This document shows, in pieces, positions 42,220 through 50,005 of a stretch of 64,000 nucleotides of DNA; position 1 is the stretch's first letter, and each line of letters begins with the position of its first letter. The DNA is from Hyphomicrobiaceae bacterium. Lineage in GTDB: Bacteria > Pseudomonadota > Alphaproteobacteria > Rhizobiales > Aestuariivirgaceae. Below the pieces are notes generated by a model. That model saw only the letters and a list, made by a program, of their open reading frames with translations, did no database searches and was not told the DNA's origin. The position numbers and the translations under genes were made by a program. The DNA is taken from positions 147,895 to 211,894 of the forward strand of contig OMIC01000008.1 in the NCBI GenBank assembly GCA_900298995.1, read 5' to 3'.

Positions 42220-42236
42220 GTTGAGAAGTTTTCAAC
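42220..42236. promoter_or_regulatory. near-palindrome ahead of the MttB-family gene
   Basis: GTTGAGAAGTTTTCAAC is palindromic except for one pair, 11 bases ahead of the start codon at 42209. It could be an operator or a 5' UTR hairpin. No other features are evident in the remaining 42237-42498. Confidence 0.35.
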
Positions 42237-42498
42237 TGAGCCGGGTTTAGGCTCAACGGTCGGATCCGGCGTGGAAAGAAACGTCAGGCCATGGCCGGGA
42301 AACGACGCTCCGGATGGCGCTGGACCGGGTTGCTGCAGTTGCATCCCTGAGTTGGCTGTCCTCACCCCCGGGTGTCGCGTATGGTCAAACGCTCCGGCCA
42401 GACAGGGCTGCGGGGGAGAGGCAGATTGTGAGTTTCGGCGGAATCACGACCCAGACCGGCCATGCCGCCAGCCGCCCGCGCGACCGGGCAGCGGAGCC

Positions 42499-43698
42499 AT
42501 GATGCAGGCCAAACCGCTTCCCTCGGCCGAATTCATCGTGCTCGTGGCGCTGCTCAATGCCATGGTGGCGATGTCAATCGATACCATGCTGCCGGCGATT
42601 GGCGCCATCGCCACCGAGCTGGGAGCGGCGGATCCCAACAGCCGCCAGTTCATCGTCACCGCCCTGTTTGCGGGCATCACCATCGGAACGCTGATCTACG
42701 GGCCGTGGTCCGATTCGCTGGGTCGCAAGCCCACCATTGTGATCGGCCTCTGCTTCTATGCGCTGGGCTCGCTCATCTGCCTGTTTTCAGTGAATTTTCC
42801 CATGATCATCGCTGGCCGCCTGGTGCAGGGGTTTGGCGCTGCCGCCCCACGCATCGTGTCCATCGCCATGGTGCGTGACGGTCAGGCCGGAGCGGCCATG
42901 GCGCGGGTGATGTCGCTGGTGATGATGGTGTTCATGCTCGTGCCGATGCTGGCGCCCAGCATCGGTCAGCTGGTTCTCATGGTTGCCGGCTGGCGCATGA
43001 TTTTCCTGGGTTTCCTCGTTTTTGGCATCGTGGCGGGCTTGTGGATGTGGTTCCGGCAGGATGAGACCCTGCCGCCTGAAAAGCGCATCTCGCTTTCTGC
43101 CGCAGCGCTTCTCGGCGCTGCAGCCGAGGTCCTGCGCCATCCAGTTGCCATGGGCTACACAATGGCATCCGGCTTCGTGTTCGGCAGCTTCATCGTCTAT
43201 CTCGGAACCTCGCAGCAGATCTTTGCCGAGCAATATGGCCAGGGCGCCTATTTCGCGCTCTGGTTTGCCTTCTTCGCGTCGGGAATAGCGGTTGCGATGC
43301 TGGTCAATGCCCGGTTGGTGATGCGCTACGGCATGCGACGGCTTTCGACTCTGGCCCTGCGCAGCCTGGTGCTGATCTCGGTCGTGTTCCTCGCCATCAG
43401 CCTCTTGCTGGACGGTCACCCGCCACTCTGGTCACTGGCCATGTTTCTGCTCGCGAGCTTCTTTTGCAGTGGGTTGCTGTTCGGCAATTTCAATGCCATC
43501 GCCATGGAGCCGATGGGCCGCATCGCGGGCATGGCGGCCGCGATTTCCGGCTCGCTCTCCTCTCTCATCGCGATCATCACGGGTGGCGTGATCGGCCAGT
43601 TCTACGATGGTACCGTCATTCCCATCGTCGCGGGTTTTGCGGGGCTGGGGCTTCTCGCACTGCTTGCAACGCTCCGGGCCGATGCCCGCCGCAGGTGA
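42499..43698 (+). CDS. MFS transporter, Bcr/CflA-like multidrug type
   Basis: A 399-residue MFS protein with twelve helices. It opens ALLNAMVAMSIDTMLPAIGAI, the Bcr/CflA start, followed by the signature loop GPWSDSLGRKPTIVIG. A later loop has VQGFGAAAPRIVSIAMVRD, typical of that group. It exports a drug-like or metabolic compound; no specific substrate can be stated. ATG codons stand at 42499 and 42502. The 289 bases upstream, shared with the MttB gene, hold no other gene. It lies 48 bases ahead of soxB on the same strand, so it may be cotranscribed with the sarcosine oxidase operon. Confidence 0.84.
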   Translation: MMQAKPLPSAEFIVLVALLNAMVAMSIDTMLPAIGAIATELGAADPNSRQFIVTALFAGITIGTLIYGPWSDSLGRKPTIVIGLCFYALGSLICLFSVNFPMIIAGRLVQGFGAAAPRIVSIAMVRDGQAGAAMARVMSLVMMVFMLVPMLAPSIGQLVLMVAGWRMIFLGFLVFGIVAGLWMWFRQDETLPPEKRISLSAAALLGAAAEVLRHPVAMGYTMASGFVFGSFIVYLGTSQQIFAEQYGQGAYFALWFAFFASGIAVAMLVNARLVMRYGMRRLSTLALRSLVLISVVFLAISLLLDGHPPLWSLAMFLLASFFCSGLLFGNFNAIAMEPMGRIAGMAAAISGSLSSLIAIITGGVIGQFYDGTVIPIVAGFAGLGLLALLATLRADARRR

Positions 43699-43746
43699 AA
43701 TTTCCGCGCCTTGCCCGACCCGCGTCAGTTCTGATAGCAACGCTCC

Positions 43747-45006
43747 GTGAACAAGCATTATTCAGCCCTGGCCCTCGCCCGCCACGCCCTGCAGCCGGAC
43801 CTCCCCTGGCCGCGCGCCTGGGCCTCGCCCGAGCCAAAACGGTCCTATGACGTCGTCATTGTCGGCGGTGGCGGCCACGGCCTTGCCACGGCCTATTATC
43901 TTGCCAAGAACCATGGCATCCGCAACGTCGCGGTGCTGGAGCGCAGTTACATCGGTTCCGGCAACATGGGCCGCAACACCACTATCATCCGGTCGAACTA
44001 CATGATGGGCGGCAACACCGCCTTCTTCGAGCACTCGCTCAAGCTGTGGGAAGGCCTCAGTCACGAGCTGAACTTCAACTGCATGGTGTCCCAGCGAGGT
44101 CAGGTGGTGCTGGCAGTCAGCCCCTCCCAGATCGACGTGTTTGCCCGGCGCGGCAACATCATGCGTCTCAACGGCATCGACGCTGAATTGCTCGACCGCG
44201 CCGAGGTCGAGAAGCTGCTGCCCTATCTCGACTATTCGAAGGAGGCGCGCTGGCCCATTCATGGCGCCATTCTTCAGCCGCGGGCGGGTACCGCCCGGCA
44301 TGATGCCGTTGTCTGGGGCTATGCCCGGGCTGCCTCGGCGCTTGGCGTCGACATCATCGAGAATTGCGAAGTCACAGGCTTCGTGTTGGAGCAGGGACGG
44401 GTCACTGGCGTTGAAACCTCGCGTGGCCGCATCAGCGCCGGAAAGACCGGCATCGCGGTCGCGGGCCACACATCGCATGTGGCGCGCATGGCAGGTCTCA
44501 GGCTTCCCGTCGAGAGTCACATCCTGCAGGCTTTCGTGACCGAGCCGATCAAGCCCATCGTGCATCACGTGGTGTCCTGGGGCGCGGAACTCTTCTATCT
44601 CTCCCAGTCGGACAAGGGCGGGCTGGTCTTCGGCGGCCATATCGACGGCTTCAACACCTACACCCAGCGCGGCCAGTTCAACCGTATCCAGACCGTGGCG
44701 GAATGCGCCGTCTCGCTCATGCCCTTCGTTTCGCGCCTCCGGCTCCTGCGTCACTGGGGCGGCATTCAGGACATGACGCCGGACGGCAGCCCCTTCATCT
44801 GCAGGACCGGCATTGGCAATCTCTATCTCAACGGCGGCTGGTGCTACCAGGGCTTCAAGGCCACACCGGCCTCGGGCTGGACCTTCGCCCACACCATCGC
44901 TCATGACGCGGAGCATGAGCTGAACCGCGATTTTGGCCTCGATCGCTTCGAGAAAGGCCGCGAACTGGACGAATTCGGCATCGGCAACTGGACGTACAAG
45001 CAATGA
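43747..45006 (+). CDS. soxB: sarcosine oxidase subunit beta
   Basis: A 419-residue FAD protein with the dinucleotide fold VVIVGGGGHGLATAYYLA near residue 36, followed by LERSYIGSGNMGRNTTIIRS. Later stretches HWGGIQDMTPDGSPF and NGGWCYQGFKATPASGW are typical of SoxB. It holds the noncovalent FAD and shares FMN with SoxA in the heterotetramer, and oxidises sarcosine to glycine with the methyl group passed to tetrahydrofolate or released as formaldehyde. The start is GTG 43747. It overlaps soxD by four bases (ATGA). The soxBDAG order is the usual one. Confidence 0.95.
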   Translation: MNKHYSALALARHALQPDLPWPRAWASPEPKRSYDVVIVGGGGHGLATAYYLAKNHGIRNVAVLERSYIGSGNMGRNTTIIRSNYMMGGNTAFFEHSLKLWEGLSHELNFNCMVSQRGQVVLAVSPSQIDVFARRGNIMRLNGIDAELLDRAEVEKLLPYLDYSKEARWPIHGAILQPRAGTARHDAVVWGYARAASALGVDIIENCEVTGFVLEQGRVTGVETSRGRISAGKTGIAVAGHTSHVARMAGLRLPVESHILQAFVTEPIKPIVHHVVSWGAELFYLSQSDKGGLVFGGHIDGFNTYTQRGQFNRIQTVAECAVSLMPFVSRLRLLRHWGGIQDMTPDGSPFICRTGIGNLYLNGGWCYQGFKATPASGWTFAHTIAHDAEHELNRDFGLDRFEKGRELDEFGIGNWTYKQ

Positions 45007-45248
45007 TCATTCCATGCCCCCATTGCGGCGGCCGCGACGTGTCCGAGTTCCGCTATGGCGGTGACGCCGCGAAACGGCGTCCCGCGCATGGCTCCGGTGA
45101 TCTCAAGGACTGGCATGACTATTACTTCCTGTTCGACAATCCGAAAGGTCCGCACACGGAATACTGGCAGCATGTTCTGGGCTGTCGCCGCTGGTTCACG
45201 CTGACCCGCGATACCGCCACCAATGTCATCGCGGGTGAACGCACATGA
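45003..45248 (+). CDS. soxD: sarcosine oxidase subunit delta
   Basis: An 81-residue subunit with the zinc ligands of SoxD (C5 and C8 in PCPHCGG, H57 and C61 in YWQHVLGCRRWF). Other family marks are EFRYGGDA, WHDYYFLFDNPKG and HTEYWQH. It starts in soxB's stop and overlaps soxA by four bases, so the three are coupled. Confidence 0.95.
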   Translation: MIIPCPHCGGRDVSEFRYGGDAAKRRPAHGSGDLKDWHDYYFLFDNPKGPHTEYWQHVLGCRRWFTLTRDTATNVIAGERT

Positions 45249-48199
45249 GTCACTTCCGCAGGCTCGCATCCGGTGGTCGCATTGACCGCAGCCGGCCGCT
45301 CACGGCCCGCTTCGCGGACAAGCCGCTTCCGGGCTTTGCCGGCGATACGCTGGCCTCGGCGCTTCTGGCCTCAGGTCCGCTGCTTGTTGGACGCAGCTTC
45401 AAGTATCACCGGCCACGGGGCATCTTCTCTGCAGGGATCGAGGAGCCGAACGGGCTGTTCACGCTGGGCGAGGGCGCCGCGCAGGAGCCCAACATCCCTG
45501 CCACCATGACCGATTTCTCGGATGGTCTCGTGGCGCGCCCGCAGAATGCCTGGCCGTCGCCCGAACTCGACGTGATGGCGGTCAACTCGCTTCTGGCACC
45601 GCTCTTCCAGTCCGGCTTCTACTACAAGACCTTCATGGGCCCGTCGAAGGGGTCCTGGATGTTCTACGAGCATTTCATAAGGCGGGCTGCGGGGCTGGGC
45701 GCAGCGACCGATCGGGCCGATCCCGCCCGCTATGACATGCGTTACGCCTTCGCCGATGTGCTGGTGGCCGGTGCGGGGCCGGCTGGCCTGTCGGCCGCGC
45801 TCACGGCGGCGCGCAGCGGGGCGCGGGTCGTTCTGGCCGAGCAGGACAGCGAGGCCGGGGGCAGCCTGCTTTCCGGAAGCGAACCGGAGGCTGAACGCTG
45901 GCGCCAGCAGTGCATTGCCGAATTGCAGGCGCTCGCCAATGTCGAGATCCTCACCCGCACCACCGTGCAGGGCCTCTATGACGGCAATCTCGCGGTGCTC
46001 ACCGAGCGCCGCGACCATCTCGGGCCGGATCCTGCCGGAGGCCAGCCACGTGCCGTGCTGATCCAGTTGCGAGCCCGCACCATTGTGCTGGCCACCGGCG
46101 CCATCGAACGGCCGCTCGTCTTCTCCAACAATGATCGCCCCGGCGTCATGCTGGCCTCGGCGCTCCGGACCTATGCCAACCGTTATGCCGTGGTTCCTCA
46201 GAAGCGCGCGGTGATCGTGACCAACAACGACACCGCCTATGCGGCTGCGCTGGAGCTTGCTGCGGCAGGCACCGCGGTGACCGTGGCGGACCATCGCGCA
46301 GTCATCGCGCCGGATGTTCTGGCGCGCGCGGGTGCGGCCGGAATTGCCATTTTTCCCGGCACCGGCATTGCCGATATCGAAGGTATGAGGGCCGTGAAGC
46401 GCGTGCGCCTCGGCGGCGCCCATGCCGTGAGCGTGGACTGCGATGCGGTGGGCATGTCGGGCGGCTGGTCGCCTGCCGTGCATCTCTCTTCACATGGCGG
46501 CATCAAGCCCCGCTACGACGCGGCGATCGCCGCCTTCGTCCCCGGCGGCTTCGCGGCCACCCATTTCGGTGCGGGCGCGATGATGGGCGTCTTCGGCCTC
46601 TCAGCGGCGGTTGCGGACGGAGCCAATGCTGGAGCCTCGGCGGCCGCAGCGGCTGGTTTTGGCAAGACTCGTCCCGTCTATGCGCCCGAATCGGCCGTCG
46701 ATCGCGGCTATGCTATTCAGCCGGTCTGGGCCCCGCCGCAGCCGTCGAAGGGCAAGGCCTTTGTCGACTTCCAGAATGACGTGACCGTGAGCGATGTGAA
46801 GATCGCGCATGAGGAAGGCTACCAGTCGGTCGAGCACCTGAAGCGCTACACGACGCTTGGCATGGGCACGGACCAGGGGAAGACCTCGAACATCAACGCG
46901 CTGGCGCTGATGGCCGACTATCGCGGCATCAGCATTCCGCAGGCGGGAACCACGACCTTCCGGCCACCCTATGCCCCGCTCACGATGGGGGCGATTGCGG
47001 GCCGCACCGTGGGGCCGCACTTCCGCCCTGTGCGCCGCTCGCCTCTTCATGACTGGCATGAGAGGAATGGCGCGACCTTCATCGACGCCGGGCTGTGGAA
47101 GCGCGCGTGGTATTATGCCTGGGCGGGATCCTCGCCCGAGACGGCCTATGTGAAGGAGATGGAACTCGTTCGCAAAGGTGTTGGCCTCGCGGATGTCTCA
47201 ACGCTGGGCAAGATCGACGTGCAGGGACGCGACGCCGCCGAATTCCTGAACCGCGTCTATGTCAACGGTTTCGCGAAGCTGCCCGTCGGCAAGGTACGCT
47301 ATGGCGTGATGCTGAACGATGACGGCGTGGTGATCGACGATGGCACCACGGCGCGGCTTTCCGACACCCGGTTCTACATGACGACCACCACCGCGCAGGC
47401 GGGCGAGGTCATGTCCTGGCTCGAATATCTGCTGCAATGTCACTGGACGGAACTCGATGTGCAGGTGGCCTCGCTCACCGACGAGTGGGCAGGCATGGCA
47501 GTGTCGGGGCCGAAATCACGGGAGGCCCTGCAACTGGCTTTTCCGGACACCGATCTCTCCCAGGAGGCGCTGCCGCATATGGGCTGCCGCGACATCCTGT
47601 TCGAGAGCGTAGGCTTGCGCCTCCTGCGCATGTCGTTTTCGGGCGAGCTTGCCTATGAGGTTCACGTGCCTGCGGATTATGCGATCGGCCTGTGGGAACA
47701 CATCCTCAAGGCAGCCGCCCCCCTGGGCATCAGGCCATATGGGCTTGAGGCGCTGGCCAGCCTGCGCATCGAGAAGGGACATGTGGCAGGGCTCGAGCTC
47801 GATCACCGCAACACGCTCGATGATCTCGGCCTCGGCAAGATGGCGTCGACCCAGAAGGACTATGTCGGACGCGCACTGCGTTTCCGCGAGGACTGCCAGA
47901 GCGCCGAGCGCTGGAGCCTCGTTGGCCTCGAGTTGCTGGAGCCCGAGAAGAAGCTCAGGGGCGGCGCCATCCTGTTTTCCGCGGGCGACGAGGTCAAAGG
48001 TCATGGCCGGGGCTACATCACCTCCGTAACGTGGTCGACCGAGCTCAACAGGTTCATCGCGCTCGGGCTCTACAATGGCGGACTGAAGCATGAGGGCGAG
48101 GAGATCATCGCTGCCTATCCGCTGAAGAACGAGCAGGCGCGCCTCAAGATCGTATCGCCGCATTTCATCGACCACGATGGAGCACGGTTCCATGCTTGA
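45245..48199 (+). CDS. soxA: sarcosine oxidase subunit alpha
   Basis: A 984-residue subunit. The N-terminal 2Fe-2S-ferredoxin-like fold has no visible cluster cysteines (FKYHRPRGIFSAGIEEPNG), as is normal for SoxA. A dinucleotide-binding domain begins around residue 170 (VLVAGAGPAGLSAAL). The C-terminal half from about residue 585 is a GcvT-like folate-binding domain (RKGVGLADVSTLGKIDVQGRD through GLYNGGLKHEGEEI), which takes the methyl group of sarcosine onto tetrahydrofolate. The length is normal. Neither glyA, folD nor purU, often found with sox genes, lies nearby. Confidence 0.95.
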   Translation: MSHFRRLASGGRIDRSRPLTARFADKPLPGFAGDTLASALLASGPLLVGRSFKYHRPRGIFSAGIEEPNGLFTLGEGAAQEPNIPATMTDFSDGLVARPQNAWPSPELDVMAVNSLLAPLFQSGFYYKTFMGPSKGSWMFYEHFIRRAAGLGAATDRADPARYDMRYAFADVLVAGAGPAGLSAALTAARSGARVVLAEQDSEAGGSLLSGSEPEAERWRQQCIAELQALANVEILTRTTVQGLYDGNLAVLTERRDHLGPDPAGGQPRAVLIQLRARTIVLATGAIERPLVFSNNDRPGVMLASALRTYANRYAVVPQKRAVIVTNNDTAYAAALELAAAGTAVTVADHRAVIAPDVLARAGAAGIAIFPGTGIADIEGMRAVKRVRLGGAHAVSVDCDAVGMSGGWSPAVHLSSHGGIKPRYDAAIAAFVPGGFAATHFGAGAMMGVFGLSAAVADGANAGASAAAAAGFGKTRPVYAPESAVDRGYAIQPVWAPPQPSKGKAFVDFQNDVTVSDVKIAHEEGYQSVEHLKRYTTLGMGTDQGKTSNINALALMADYRGISIPQAGTTTFRPPYAPLTMGAIAGRTVGPHFRPVRRSPLHDWHERNGATFIDAGLWKRAWYYAWAGSSPETAYVKEMELVRKGVGLADVSTLGKIDVQGRDAAEFLNRVYVNGFAKLPVGKVRYGVMLNDDGVVIDDGTTARLSDTRFYMTTTTAQAGEVMSWLEYLLQCHWTELDVQVASLTDEWAGMAVSGPKSREALQLAFPDTDLSQEALPHMGCRDILFESVGLRLLRMSFSGELAYEVHVPADYAIGLWEHILKAAAPLGIRPYGLEALASLRIEKGHVAGLELDHRNTLDDLGLGKMASTQKDYVGRALRFREDCQSAERWSLVGLELLEPEKKLRGGAILFSAGDEVKGHGRGYITSVTWSTELNRFIALGLYNGGLKHEGEEIIAAYPLKNEQARLKIVSPHFIDHDGARFHA

Positions 48200-48728
48200 G
48201 CGGAGATCAGCGCTGGCTGCCGCGCAGCCTTATCGCAGCAAGCAGCTGAGGATTGCCGAGCATTCCGGGTTTGCGCTGACGCAGGTGGCTGGCCATGGCG
48301 CTGAGACCGACGCCCGGCTGGCCCGGTTGATTGGCCCGCTGCCTGAGACATCGGGCCGTGCGCAGGTCAACGGAGGCCTGACCCTGTTCCGCATCGCACC
48401 CGCGCACTTCTGGATCATCGGACCACCCGATGACGACACAGCCGCTCGCCTGGAGGGGCACTGCGCGGTGACGCCGCTGTCGCACAGCCGGGTGCGCATC
48501 GCGATCGAGGGGGTCCCTGCGCGCGCCGTGCTTGCGAAACTGATTCCGATCGATCTGCATGAGAGCGTGTTCACAGCCGGCTCTGTCGCCATGACCGGAC
48601 TGCATCACACACCTGTCACGCTGCACTGCACGGGCGAGCAGGCCTTTGATATCTATGTGATGCGTACATTTGCGATGACGGTCTGGGACGTTCTGACCGA
48701 CGCCGCTCTCGAATTTGCGGGCCGCTGA
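48192..48728 (+). CDS. soxG: sarcosine oxidase subunit gamma
   Basis: A 178-residue structural subunit; in this family sequence is weakly conserved. It has the GcvT-like small fold: LTLFRIAPAHFWIIGP, HSRVRIAIEGVPARAVLAKLIPIDL, and CTGEQAFDIYVMRTFAMTVWDVL at the C-terminus, the typical SoxG ending. ATG 48192 overlaps the soxA stop by eight bases. An in-frame ATG stands at 48177. Confidence 0.9.
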   Translation: MLERRSALAAAQPYRSKQLRIAEHSGFALTQVAGHGAETDARLARLIGPLPETSGRAQVNGGLTLFRIAPAHFWIIGPPDDDTAARLEGHCAVTPLSHSRVRIAIEGVPARAVLAKLIPIDLHESVFTAGSVAMTGLHHTPVTLHCTGEQAFDIYVMRTFAMTVWDVLTDAALEFAGR

Positions 48729-48740
48729 GAGGATCTGCGC

Positions 48741-49532
48741 GTGCGTGACATTCTGGACCTCGATCTCTACCCGCTCGACAGGCCGGGAACGCCGGATTGG
48801 CGGGCCCTCGTTGAGCGTTGTCGCGCTGATCTCGCCGCAAACGGCATGTTCAACCTGCCCGGTTTCGTGAAGGCGGATGCAATCGAGCGGATGCTGGCCG
48901 AGATCAGGCCGGTGATGGACACGCTGTCGTTTGTTCATCGCCGCAAGCACAACATCTATTTCATGAAGAGCATTCCGGGGCTTGAGCCGGATCATCCGGC
49001 TCTCGCCCTGTGCGAGACGGTCAATCACACGGTCTGTGCCGACCAGATCGCGCAGTCGCTGCTGATGTGGGTCTATGAATGGTCGCAGTTCGTCAGCTTT
49101 CTTGCCGCCACGATGGGGAAGGATGCGCTGTTCCCGGCGCGGGACGATCTCGCACGGGTGAATGTCATGGCCTACCGTGATGGCGAGGCGCTGAACTGGC
49201 ATTTCGATCGCAGTGAGTTCACCACCACATTGCTGTTGCAGACACCCGAACAGGGCGGGGAATTCATCTACCGTACAGATCTCCGCAGCGAGGCCGACCC
49301 CAACTACGACGGCGTGGCGAGACTGCTGCGCGGGCAGGATCCTGAAGTGAAGATGCTCAAGCTGTCCGCTGGAACGCTCAACATCTTCCGCGGCAAGAAC
49401 ACCGCCCACAAGGTTGGCACGGTGAAGGGAAACACCGAGCGCATCATTGCGGTATTCTCATATTTTGACAGGCCGGGAGTTGTGTTCTCGCGCGAGGATC
49501 AGGTCGGGTTTTACGGGCGGGCCAGCTACTGA
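48741..49532 (+). CDS. 2-oxoglutarate/Fe(II) oxygenase of the HalD/ArpA family
   Basis: A 263-residue protein with the double-stranded beta-helix iron site NWHFDRSEF (H154, D156) and the second His in KNTAHKVGTVKGNTERII (H223), with R234 for 2-oxoglutarate. The family is that of ArpA and the BesD/HalD free amino acid halogenases. Halogenases replace the Asp with Gly; the HxD here argues for hydroxylation or demethylation. It starts 12 bases after soxG with a GTG codon, so it is most likely the fifth gene of the sarcosine oxidase operon. I infer an N-methyl or amino acid substrate related to that route, but have no direct evidence. Confidence 0.82.
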   Translation: MRDILDLDLYPLDRPGTPDWRALVERCRADLAANGMFNLPGFVKADAIERMLAEIRPVMDTLSFVHRRKHNIYFMKSIPGLEPDHPALALCETVNHTVCADQIAQSLLMWVYEWSQFVSFLAATMGKDALFPARDDLARVNVMAYRDGEALNWHFDRSEFTTTLLLQTPEQGGEFIYRTDLRSEADPNYDGVARLLRGQDPEVKMLKLSAGTLNIFRGKNTAHKVGTVKGNTERIIAVFSYFDRPGVVFSREDQVGFYGRASY

Positions 49533-50002
49533 CGTTTTGCCACATCCGCGACCACGGCCCCGGCGCGGGATACGAGTTCGTCAAAACCGATTTCGAAAAC
49601 CGCATTGGGCGTGCCGCCCGCCGCCCATAGAGTGGGATGGGCTTTCAGGTCTTCATCGATGTATATGACGCAGGGACTCGCGTGCCCGAGCGGCGGGACG
49701 CCACCCACCTCGAAGCCCGTCGTTTCCCTCACGAACTCCGGACTGGCGCGCTCGATCTTCTCGCCCAGACGCGCGCGGATCTTCCTTTCATCCACCCGGT
49801 TGACACCGGAGGCGATGACCAGCACGGCCTTGCCGGACGGGCTGCGGAAGAGGATCGACTTGGCGATCTGCGCCAGGGTGCAGCCAATGGCATCCGCCGC
49901 CTCCTGTGCGGTGTGGGTGCTTTCGTCGAACTCGACGACCAAGAAACCTGGCCCCAGTGCCTGCTGGACGCGGAGCGCCTGCGGGTGAGCTGAGGGCCGC
50001 AT
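49526..50002 (-). CDS. YbaK/ProX-type aminoacyl-tRNA deacylase
   Basis: A 158-residue protein with the YbaK/EbsC fold. It has TAQEAADAIGCTLAQIAKSILFR, in which the lysine is the catalytic residue of the family. Further marks are ATGFEVGGVPPLGH-like TTGFEVGGVPPLGHAS and the closing GGTPNAVFEIGFDEL. It hydrolyses mischarged tRNA such as Ala- or Cys-tRNA(Pro). It follows the FAD/GcvT dehydrogenase on the same strand by three bases, so they are cotranscribed, which does not seem a functional link. The stop overlaps the convergent oxygenase gene by seven bases. Confidence 0.88.
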   Translation of the reverse strand: MRPSAHPQALRVQQALGPGFLVVEFDESTHTAQEAADAIGCTLAQIAKSILFRSPSGKAVLVIASGVNRVDERKIRARLGEKIERASPEFVRETTGFEVGGVPPLGHASPCVIYIDEDLKAHPTLWAAGGTPNAVFEIGFDELVSRAGAVVADVAKRQ

Positions 50003-50005
50003 GTT

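Noticed and set aside
42221..42235. TTGA...TCAA as an FNR-type box ahead of the MttB-like gene
   Set aside because: The spacer is seven bases rather than six, so it does not fit the FNR/FixK consensus.
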